The position numbers and the translations under genes were made by a program. The notes beneath the pieces were generated by a model. It was not told where the DNA came from, searched no databases, and saw only the letters and a list, made by a program, of their open reading frames with translations. DNA of 64,000 nucleotides from Paeniglutamicibacter cryotolerans (lineage in GTDB: Bacteria; Actinomycetota; Actinomycetes; Actinomycetales; Micrococcaceae), in the NCBI RefSeq assembly GCF_014190875.1, contig NZ_JACHVS010000002.1, positions 1,015,945 to 1,079,944 on the forward strand, in the 5' to 3' direction. Numbering within the stretch: position 1 is the first letter of the stretch; each line of letters opens with the position of its first letter. Below are positions 9,493 through 17,700 of this stretch, piece after piece.

Positions 9493-10659
9493 CTAATGCA
9501 AAGTCGCTGACGGGGCGATGAACCCGATGCGTTCCAGCGGTCGTGCGGGGTGCTTGGACAGGTAGCGGCTTGATTTGGCGATGTTGCTGCTGTGGTTCAG
9601 GCGGTGCAGGCTGATGGCCAGGTTTCGCAGGCTGGCCGTCACCCGTGGCGCCACCCCGGTCCTGGCGTGGCTCGCGTCCTCCTGGAACGTGACGTCCCGG
9701 CACCAATGGAGGGAATTCTCTATTCGCCAATGGCCCCGGATCCAGGTGTTCAACTGCTTCGGGCTTGCCTGGTGGGCCGGCAGCGAGGTGATGAGGTAAA
9801 CGACCTCGACGGACCACTTCGTTCCCTTCAGCGGTCGTGTTTTCCGGGTCAGTTGGGCAGCTTGAAGGGCGTGGGGGAACGTGATTCCCCCGGTGAGCGT
9901 GGCGACCTTGATCCGCCGGATGCTCCTGCGCCCGTGCCCGGTGTCTCGTTGCTGGTTCCCTTGCGGGACCTCTTTCCATGGCAGGGCTTGAAGTTGCCTG
10001 AGCAGCTTGGGTTGGTTGCCTTTCACCGTCAGCAGGAAGTGCGCCCCTCGTGCATGCAGGAACTCCGCGTGTCGTCCCAGGGTGTGTAGTGCGTCGATGG
10101 TGATGATCCTTCCCTGCAGGTCGCCGAGGCTTTCCAGGAGCGAATCGAGCCGGGTGATCTCGTTGGTCTTCACGCCCACGTCCACCTGCCCGATCACGGT
10201 GCCGGTTTCGTGGTCCAGCGCCGCCATGAGGTGCACACGGTCCGCCCCACCGTTTTTCGCTCCGCGGACTTCCTTACCGTCAACGGCGATGACCTGCGCC
10301 TGGACCTGGGTTTGCATCCATGCGCCCAAGGCCTGGTCGAAGGGTTCGGCATCCACGTGGGCCAGAACGCGTTGGAAGGTGGTCACGTGCGGTGCCGTGA
10401 ATCCGGTGTTGCGCAGGGAGGTTGAGGCTGCGTACGTTGACCAGTCCGCGATGGCTGCAAAGGACTTCGCCCCGGCCAGCACGGCGCAGAGGGCTACGGC
10501 CAGGATCCAGCCCAGCCGGTGGCGGATGCCGCGGCGTTTGCGGTGGTCCGGGAATGAGGCGAGTGCCTGGAAGATGGATTGCGGTGTCACGAAGTGGTGG
10601 AGGTCTTCGGGGATGTCTTCCAGTTGGCCGTGGAGGATGCTGATGGGGGAAGATGGCAT
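9493..10659 (-). CDS. ISAs1-family transposase (intact)
   Basis: 388 residues, full length for ISAs1 transposases (DDE type). Recognisable features are the N-terminal FQALASFPDHRKRRGIRHRL, the VIAVDGKEVRGAKNGG segment with the first aspartate (near residue 175), ITIDALHTLGRHAEFLHARGAHFLLTVKGNQ with the second, and RGHWRIENSLHWCRDVTFQEDAS with the catalytic glutamate region. Its stop codon lies inside the left terminal repeat. The reading frame is intact, but its promoter region is separated from the right end by the IS481 insertion, so the element may no longer move by itself. Confidence 0.93.
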   Translation of the reverse strand: MPSSPISILHGQLEDIPEDLHHFVTPQSIFQALASFPDHRKRRGIRHRLGWILAVALCAVLAGAKSFAAIADWSTYAASTSLRNTGFTAPHVTTFQRVLAHVDAEPFDQALGAWMQTQVQAQVIAVDGKEVRGAKNGGADRVHLMAALDHETGTVIGQVDVGVKTNEITRLDSLLESLGDLQGRIITIDALHTLGRHAEFLHARGAHFLLTVKGNQPKLLRQLQALPWKEVPQGNQQRDTGHGRRSIRRIKVATLTGGITFPHALQAAQLTRKTRPLKGTKWSVEVVYLITSLPAHQASPKQLNTWIRGHWRIENSLHWCRDVTFQEDASHARTGVAPRVTASLRNLAISLHRLNHSSNIAKSSRYLSKHPARPLERIGFIAPSATLH

Positions 10660-10715
10660 GGAGGAACTCCTGTTGGAACGATGATCTAGACAATCACCAG
10701 TTTTAACAGGGGTTC

Positions 10716-10728
10716 TTCGTCATCAAAA
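10716..10728. repeat. Target duplication of IS481, left copy
   Basis: TTCGTCATCAAAA occurs here and at 14270-14282, directly abutting the two IS481 ends inside ISAs1 element A. Confidence 0.9.
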
Positions 10729-10847
10729 GTGTTTTCTCTCGGGACATCGGTAACAGTTCTGCCTCACGACATCGGTGACACTTCCACGATTAAAGCGGTA
10801 ACACTTCACCCCACCTTTAACCGCGTAAAGCACGCAGCCCTTGAGTT

Positions 10848-12783
10848 CTAGTGATCGTTGCAACACCCCCGAATCCCTCGGGAGATGCAACAACCATGAA
10901 CACCGCACCCTCACCATCAAATAATGCTTCCTTAAGGGGAAAAACAGCCGCCACACCCCCGGCCCCGGCTAAGCGCCCCAACCGGCGCCACACACCCCAA
11001 GATAAGACCGCGTTCTTCGAGGCGCTGGACCGTCTGGGCACCATCGCGGCCGCAGCCCGGGAACTGGGCTTCAACCGTGCCACTTGCACCATGTGGTCCC
11101 GCACCACTGCCCAGCCCCCGGGACAGGAATACACCCCCGCGCAGCGCGAGGAGTTCTTCGTCCTGCACGACCGCCTGAACAACGTCGCCAATGCTGCACG
11201 GCAGCTGGGGATCAACGTCCAAACTGCATTCAACTGGGCCTATTCCATCAAGGCGGTCACCCGCAGGCCCCAGCGCGCCCTGAGCGCCAGAGAACAGGAA
11301 CTCAAACCCTTGCGCGAGGGGTTCCTCACCACACTGGCGCGCGTGGGAAGCGTCACCGTCGCCGCCCGGGAGGTGGGCGTGGAACCCAGCCAAGGCGCCA
11401 GTTGGGCCAGGGCCGCCGGGATCCGCAACATCCCCCGGCTCTCGGGTCAACGCGATCAATACTTGGCACTACGCCGTGAGGGCATGCCCCAGAAGACAGC
11501 CGTAGCCGCCACGGGCGCAAAGCGGAAGAATGCAGCCCGCTGGGAACAGGCACTGATGCCGGTCATAGATCGTCTTGATACCCCAAACCTTTCATCAGAC
11601 GCGTATAAACAGGAGGTGACCACACTCGTCTGCGAAACACCTGCGCTCGAAACCTGCTTGCCCGTTTTAGAGGTTCGGGTGCCCGATTCACCGGCCAGCC
11701 TCGACCCCGGGAACCTGGAACCTGCGCTGATCCCCGAGATTCCATTGGAGGTCCTCGAAGCCACGAACAGCACCCGCTACCTGTCGCTGCCCGAGCGCGA
11801 AACGATTCGGGACATGCTCCAAGCCGGTGCCTCGCAGCGGGCCATCGCCCGGGAGCTGGGGCGTAGCCCCAGCTCGATTGGCCGGGAGATCAAGCGCAAC
11901 TCCCACCCTGTGTTGGGATACCGCCCCTACACCGCCCAGCGAACCTCCACCGCCCAGCGCCAGCGGCCCAAGCCCAGTAAGCTGGCAGCGCCGGGAGAAC
12001 TGCGTGATTACGTGCTTGCCAAGCTACGTAAGCACTGGTCCCCGGAGCAGATTTCGAACTTGTTGATCAAGGAGTTCCCCGATGACCCCTCTATGCGCGT
12101 GAGCCACGAAACGATCTATCAGGCCCTCTATCTTCAGGCCCGTGGTGGGCTAAGCCTGGAGGTGAAATCGGCCCTGCGTACCGGGCGCACCCGACGCAAA
12201 AAGCACAAGAATCCCCGGGAGCGTACGGAGCGTTTCCGGGATCCCATGGTCAATATTTCTGAGCGCCCGGCAGAGGTTGAGGACCGTGCCGTGCCCGGGC
12301 ATTGGGAAGGGGACCTGATCATCGGGGCGCACAGTGGCTCGGCGATCGGGACCCTGGTGGAACGCACCACCCGCTACGTGATGCTGATACATCTACCGGT
12401 GGATCACACGGCCGCATCGGTGCGTGACGGGCTCATCGAAGCAATGCTCACCCTGCCCGAACACTTGCGTGGTTCGCTGACGTGGGATCAGGGGTCGGAG
12501 ATGGCCAAACACCTGGCTTTCAGCGACGCGACCGACATGGATGTCTACTTCTGCGATCCACATAGCCCCTGGCAGCGCGGGTCCACCGAGAACACCAACG
12601 GGCTGCTGCGTCAGTACTTCCCCAAGAGCACCGATTTAGGTGTTTATGGGCTGGAGGATCTGGAGCATGTCGCCCAGGAGCTCAACAGCCGGCCACGTAA
12701 AACGTTGGATTGGGACACCCCGGCCGAGCGTCTACGTGATTTACTGGTCACGACATAACCACGGGTGTTGCATCGACCCCTAG
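10848..12783 (+). mobile_element. IS30-family element
   Basis: Imperfect inverted repeats CTAGTGATCGTTGCAACACC and (inverted) CTAGGGGTCGATGCAACACC bound the element. It carries one long transposase gene and lies within the 5' region of the IS481 element. No target duplication is obvious (IS30 makes only 2-3 bp). Confidence 0.85.
10896..12758 (+). CDS. IS30-family transposase with extended HTH-rich N-terminus
   Basis: 620 residues from an ATG at 10896 preceded by GGGAG; a GTG at 10851 lies in the terminal repeat and is less likely. The C-terminal half is a classic IS30 transposase: TRYLSLPERETIRDML, ASQRAIARELGRSPSSIGREI (HTH), HWSPEQISNLL, then a DDE core with HWEGDLIIG, LTWDQGSEM and STENTNGLLRQYFPK. 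The first 300 residues are unusual: four segments each look like a short HTH unit (LGTIAAAARELGFNRATCTMW, LNNVANAARQLGINVQTAFNW, VGSVTVAAREVGVEPSQGASW and a weaker fourth). Ordinary IS30 transposases are 320-460 residues. Confidence 0.92.
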   Translation: MNTAPSPSNNASLRGKTAATPPAPAKRPNRRHTPQDKTAFFEALDRLGTIAAAARELGFNRATCTMWSRTTAQPPGQEYTPAQREEFFVLHDRLNNVANAARQLGINVQTAFNWAYSIKAVTRRPQRALSAREQELKPLREGFLTTLARVGSVTVAAREVGVEPSQGASWARAAGIRNIPRLSGQRDQYLALRREGMPQKTAVAATGAKRKNAARWEQALMPVIDRLDTPNLSSDAYKQEVTTLVCETPALETCLPVLEVRVPDSPASLDPGNLEPALIPEIPLEVLEATNSTRYLSLPERETIRDMLQAGASQRAIARELGRSPSSIGREIKRNSHPVLGYRPYTAQRTSTAQRQRPKPSKLAAPGELRDYVLAKLRKHWSPEQISNLLIKEFPDDPSMRVSHETIYQALYLQARGGLSLEVKSALRTGRTRRKKHKNPRERTERFRDPMVNISERPAEVEDRAVPGHWEGDLIIGAHSGSAIGTLVERTTRYVMLIHLPVDHTAASVRDGLIEAMLTLPEHLRGSLTWDQGSEMAKHLAFSDATDMDVYFCDPHSPWQRGSTENTNGLLRQYFPKSTDLGVYGLEDLEHVAQELNSRPRKTLDWDTPAERLRDLLVTT

Positions 12784-12840
12784 AATTCGCCGCCCGCCGC
12801 CGGCACGAAGGCCAGCAGGCGGGCTGATGAACTGGAAAGT

Positions 12841-14190
12841 GTGAAAAATGATCCAGTTGACCCGACGATACGCCTCGCCATCGCCCGATGGCCACAAGAC
12901 GCACCCAGAGGAGCTGTCACCGCGTTCTGTACCGAGCACCACCTCAGCCGCAAAACGTTCTACCAAATCCTCAAACGAGCCCGCACCGAAGGACAGGTAG
13001 CCGCACTCGAACCCCGCTCGCGCCGCCCGAAAACCTCGCCCAGCTCCACCAGCGAAACCCTCAACGACCAAGCCGTCGCCATGCGCAAGTCCATGGAAGC
13101 CGCTGGCTGGGACCATGGACCGATCAGCGTGCACGACCAGATGCGCAAGCTGGGCATGCAAACCCCTTCAATTGCTTCCCTGGCCAGGATCTTCAGCGAA
13201 CGTGGCCTGGTCATCCCGGCCCCGCAGAAGCGTCCCCGCTCCTCGTACCGCTCCTTCCGCTATCCGATGCCCAACGCCTGCTGGCAGCTGGATGCTACCG
13301 AATACGTGTTGGAAGGCGGTCGCAAATGCGTGATCTTCCAGCTGCTGGATGACCATTCCCGCGTGGCCGTGGCTTCTTTAGCGGCCAGGACGGAGAACGG
13401 TCCGGATGCGGTGAAGGTTTTCCGCATGGGTGTCGCCGCCCGCGGGATGCCACAGCGCTTGCTCAGCGACAATGGCGATGCCCTGAACCCCATCCGTCGG
13501 GGCGTGATCAGCGAATTGGTCGCGTACGCCAACAGTCTGGGAGTGGCCACGATGACCGGCAAGCCGTATAAGCCCACGACTCAGGGGAAGAATGAGCGGT
13601 TTCATTCGACGTTGTTCAAGTGGTTGAAGAAGCAGCCTTTCGCCAAGGACCTCGCTGAATTGCAAGCGCAGGTTGAGGTCTTTGACCAGGCCTACAACAC
13701 GCAGCGTGGTCATCAGTCCTTGGAGGATCGGATGACACCGCAGGAGGCTTGGGATGCCACACCGGTCGCTGAGCATCTCGCGCCTGGGGAATGGGTGAAG
13801 CTCAGCACCAAGCCCGCTCCGGGCGTCGGCGAGGCTGTCCTGGCCGTACCGCCGGGTGAAGAGCAATCACCAACGCCACAGAACGGTTCAACCCCGGAGC
13901 CGGCCAAGCTCACTGCCACGCTGCGGACCGAGCACATGGCGGCAACGGGCAGTCAGTTGATGCGGGTCAATAAGAACAGGTGCCTGCGGGTTGCTGGCGT
14001 GGAGCTCTATTTGGGCAAACTGCTCCGCAGCACCATGGTGAAGGTCCTCTGGGATCAGGCGGATTTGATGGTGATCTCAATGGACGGTGAATTGATCACG
14101 AAATACGATTATCCATTCCCAGACGGCGTCACGTATCTGAGCTTGAAGCATGCCACAGCGAAATTCCAGAACCCACCAGAAATGGGGTGA
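12841..14190 (+). CDS. IS481-family transposase
   Basis: 449 residues from a GTG at 12841. The N-terminus is an HTH (GAVTAFCTEHHLSRKTFYQILKR). An integrase core follows: CWQLDATEYVLEGG (first Asp), RLLSDNGDALNP (second Asp) and TTQGKNERFHSTLFKWLKKQ (Glu). A C-terminal beta-rich domain ends the protein. It is intact, but IS30 has been inserted upstream and probably separates it from its promoter. It reads toward the right end of the element. Confidence 0.93.
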   Translation: MKNDPVDPTIRLAIARWPQDAPRGAVTAFCTEHHLSRKTFYQILKRARTEGQVAALEPRSRRPKTSPSSTSETLNDQAVAMRKSMEAAGWDHGPISVHDQMRKLGMQTPSIASLARIFSERGLVIPAPQKRPRSSYRSFRYPMPNACWQLDATEYVLEGGRKCVIFQLLDDHSRVAVASLAARTENGPDAVKVFRMGVAARGMPQRLLSDNGDALNPIRRGVISELVAYANSLGVATMTGKPYKPTTQGKNERFHSTLFKWLKKQPFAKDLAELQAQVEVFDQAYNTQRGHQSLEDRMTPQEAWDATPVAEHLAPGEWVKLSTKPAPGVGEAVLAVPPGEEQSPTPQNGSTPEPAKLTATLRTEHMAATGSQLMRVNKNRCLRVAGVELYLGKLLRSTMVKVLWDQADLMVISMDGELITKYDYPFPDGVTYLSLKHATAKFQNPPEMG

Positions 14191-14347
14191 GTGTTACCGA
14201 TGTCTTGAGACACCGAGTGTCACCGATGTGTTGGTACAGAACTGTCACCGGTGTCTTGAGACATCACACTTCGTCATCAAAAGGACCGTTGGGTCGTGTC
14301 GGAAGAATCGTTCGTGGCAGGCCGCCCACGACTTTGCATCAGCCCTG

Positions 14348-14400
14348 CCGCTGGAACGCATCGGGTTCATCGCCCCGTCAGCGACTTTGCATTAGCCCTG
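14348..14400 (+). mobile_element. ISAs1 3' end remnant in opposite orientation
   Basis: 53 bases encode LERIGFIAPSATLH, the last residues of the ISAs1 transposase, and end in CGACTTTGCATTAGCCCTG at 14400. This is the transposase-distal end of a second ISAs1 copy on the plus strand; the rest is missing. It abuts ISAs1 element A directly. Confidence 0.85.
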
Positions 14401-14431
14401 GGTCACCACAGCGTGGTGAAGAGGTTGAGAA

Positions 14432-14504
14432 GAGCCCGGTGACGGGAGACTGTCACGCCGGGATCTGTGGGAGCCGGAGGGTGAAATCCCCTCCAGCCAC
14501 CCGG
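14432..14504 (+). ncRNA. Group II intron 3' end remnant (domains V and VI)
   Basis: Bases 14432-14465 form a 34-nt hairpin with the geometry of domain V: an 8-bp lower helix (GAGCCCGG with CCGGGATC, the third pair being G-A), a 2-nt bulge (CG), a 6-bp upper helix (TGACGG with CTGTCA) and a GAGA tetraloop. A domain-VI-like hairpin follows (GGAGGG / CCCTCC with outer GGG / CCC). No reverse transcriptase or 5' domains are present; the ISAs1 fragment ends 31 bases upstream. The call rests on the fold; the G-A pair in the catalytic triad region would weaken or abolish splicing. Confidence 0.6.
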
Positions 14505-14584
14505 CCCTGGGACTGCGCTAAGAGTAGCATCGAATAGATCTATCACAACGATTTGATGTGTTGGCGATGGTAAGTGAGATAGAA

Positions 14585-14611
14585 TTGACACGATTTGAAC
14601 GGCCTCATAAT
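14585..14611 (+). promoter_or_regulatory. Candidate promoter of the TPR fusion gene
   Basis: TTGACA at 14585-14590, then CATAAT at 14606-14611 (15-nt spacing) or TAATGC two bases further (17-nt spacing). It lies about 150 bases before the start codon at 14759. Confidence 0.4.
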
Positions 14612-14758
14612 GCATAGTGACCGGTTGTCAACTGTTGCATATACGACAGCGAATCTATCGGTATTGCGTTTCTTCGGGAGGGAAATCGCGCCGACAAATC
14701 GGGTATAGGCTCGCTGTATTGATGGTGAGTAGGGAACACGATAGGAAAAAACATTTCA

Positions 14759-17700
14759 ATGAATAAACGCTCACTCAAATCTGACGCCAACCTACAAACC
14801 GGTAGATTGCTTGCCCGCAGTGGGAATTGGGTGGATGCAGAGAAAGCGTTTCGGCGTGCCGTGGACTTTACTGAAGCACGAAATGCCCGGGCGCTTTATC
14901 TTTTGGGCAACGCGCAATTTCAGCTTGGTAACTATGCAAAGTCGCTGAAATCTACCGAGGCTGCGGTGGGACTTGATGGCTCGAATCCGGAGTGGCATAT
15001 ACGGCTTGGTTCGCTATACGAGCGTCTAAATCGGGATGATGCCGCAATTCAGTGCTATGAATTTGCTATTGCCAAAGGGTCACGTAACGCGGACTGGTTG
15101 AAGCGCTTAGCGAGTGCTCAGGTTCGGAATAAGAAACACCAGGATGCAAGTCGGACTCTTCGGGCCCTACTTGAATATGATGACAATAGTTCTGAAATTC
15201 TGGCTGATTACGTTGACGCAGTTCTTAAGTCGGCACCAACATGGCAGAGAATTGAAGTTCTTAACTTTGCGATAGCAAAAAATAGTCAGAAAAGCACTTG
15301 GTACACAGCTTTAGGAAACGCGTATACGGAACTTGGTCAATTTAACGATGCTGCAAAATCATACAATTATGCACATAAAATTGATAAAAACAATCCAGAA
15401 ATTGCTTTTAAACTTGGTCTTTCTTTGAGGCTTGCTGGAAGCCAAATAAAAGAAGCAAAGGAAGCTCTTGAGGCGGGTGTCGAAGTTGACGTCAAATTCC
15501 GCACAAAGGAGCTGGGCCCCGGAGCATATTTTCAAAGCCGTGGTCAGTGGCAGCCAGCAGCATATTCTTACCAGGAGTCATTAGGCGAAAACCCATTTTC
15601 GGCCGAGCTTCGGTACCGAGCAGGATTGGCATGTGATCGTACCTACGATTGGCCATCCGCCGAACGTTACTTGAGGCAAGCGGTTATTGCACGACCTGAA
15701 GCTGCTTCATGGCACTACCGTCTCGGGCTAGCCAGAGAGCGCCAGGGGCTCTATGAATCTGCGGCAGACTCATACGGCGTCGCTGTACGCCGTTCGGATA
15801 AGCCACAACAGAATTGGGTGTACCGTTGGGGATTTTGCTTACAGAAAGCGAACAAAGTCGAACTTGCGTTGCAAGTGTTTCGCCAGCTGTTTCCGAATGA
15901 TGATTCGCTTAAATGGGTGGAACAATCTGGTGACGAACACCTAACCCCATACGAATCAGAACTTCTTCGGGAAAACCTTGAATATGCATGCCAGATGCAA
16001 GATGCAAGCCTGCTGTTCGAACGGGCATCTGCTCTACTAAAGCTCGGCCAGTTTGAGCTAGCTCTCTGCGGATTTGAAACCGCTGTGGTTCGCGATAGTC
16101 GCCAACGCCCTCTGGGATTCTTCCGTTTGGCCGTGACATATATGGCATTGGGCAGGAACGAAGATGCGATTCGTGCATTCCTCAGCACAAGTTCCTTCCC
16201 CCGTCCAGATGGGATCACAACAGATCAGTACTTTAAGCATAAATGGCAGTATGAATCGATGGAATATGTGGAGTTCTTAGAAACGCTTCCGGTACGTTCC
16301 AATGTCGTCCTCTACGAGAGCTATTTTGGAACAAAAATTGATTGCAACCCGGCTGCGATCTATCGTGAAATGAGAAATAATCCAAAATATGTAGATTTCT
16401 TGCATGTTTGGGTGATTACGCCTGGAACAAGTGTGCCAAGTGACGTCGCGAATGACCCTCGTGTCGCCTTAGTCCTCCGAGGATCAACGTTATATCGAAA
16501 GTACCTTGCGACTGCAAAGTATTTGATCAATAACGTGACCTTCCCTAGCTTCTTCACTCGTAGAGATGGCCAAAACTATCTTAATACGTGGCACGGCACT
16601 CCGCTCAAGACCCTTGGCCGAGATATCCAAACTGGATTCATGGAACACGCAAATGTCAGTCGTAATTTCTTACAGGCGACTCACATGCTTGCACCTAATC
16701 AACACACACAAGACACTCTTATTTCTAGGTATGAAATAGAAGGCCTTTACACTGGAACTGTGGCGCGAGTGGGGTCACCCAGGCTGGACAAGACCCTGAA
16801 TGCCTCGCCGGAGTCCTGCGGCAAGCTTCGAGCCACCTTGGGCATTCCCGATGATGGAAAAGCTGTAGTTTTTTATGCGCCCACGTGGAGGGGTTCTCAT
16901 CGAGAGAAGTCTTTTGATAAGAAGCGTCTAGTGGATGATCTAGCACGATTGGAGGCTTTGGATGCTCATGTGCTTTTCAGAGCCCATCACCTCACAGAGG
17001 CCTTACTCTATAACCTGAAGCTTGGCGTAAAGGTAGTTCCCGCGGAAATCGACACGTATGACGTTCTGGCAATTGCTGATGTCTTGATCACCGACTACTC
17101 TAGTCTTCTATTTGACTTCTTAGCCACCGGAAAACCTATGGTCTTTTACGCTTATGACCTAGACGCATACACCCAGGAACGCGGGCTCTATTTTGAAATG
17201 GAAAGCTTGCCTGGAGCGCTTGCTTTGTCAATTGATGAACTTATTGGGTGTGTGTCTACTGCGCTCGTATCTGGGGTTACTGATGCAGAAAAGTATGAGG
17301 TAGCGAAGATTGAATTCACGCCGATGGAGGATGGTAAGGCGGCCGATCGTGCTGTCAGGTATTTTTTCTCAGAGGCACATGATCACAGAAAAGACCTGAT
17401 CGTGGATCAGAAATGTATACTCCTTATTCATCAAAGCCTGATGCCAAATGGAATAACTAGCTCTTTTCTAAATTTATTAAATAATTTAGACCCATTACAA
17501 TTTCGTATTATATTTCTTTTTGATTCTCAATCATTAATTAATGACAATGATCGGATGAATAAGTTCAATCTTTTACCAAATTATGTTCAAAGAATTTCTC
17601 GCATTGGTTCACAACTTGTTTCACTCGAGGAGCGGTGGGTGATTGATAAATTTAACACTCAAGGCGAGTGGTCGAGTGGCGAGCAAGAAGATATCTATCG

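Larger units (their letters stand above)
10729..14269 (+). mobile_element. IS481-family element, split by IS30
   Basis: The left end (GTGTTTTCTCTCGGGACATCGG) and right end (inverted GTGTGATGTCTCAAGACACCGG) are imperfect inverted repeats, and each end carries a second inner ACATCGGTGACACT repeat. A 13-bp target duplication flanks the element. An IS30 element sits between the left end and the transposase gene. Without it the element is about 1.6 kb. Confidence 0.9.
9488..14347 (-). mobile_element. ISAs1-family element A, split by IS481
   Basis: Left terminal repeat CAGGGCTAATGCAAAGTCG at 9488; right terminal repeat CGACTTTGCATCAGCCCTG ending at 14347. The transposase gene is complete, but its upstream end is interrupted by an IS481 element at 10729-14269, flanked by a 13-bp duplication. 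Without that insertion the element would be about 1.3 kb, normal for the family. I find no target duplication around the outer ends, which agrees with loss of flanking ISL3 DNA. Confidence 0.85.
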
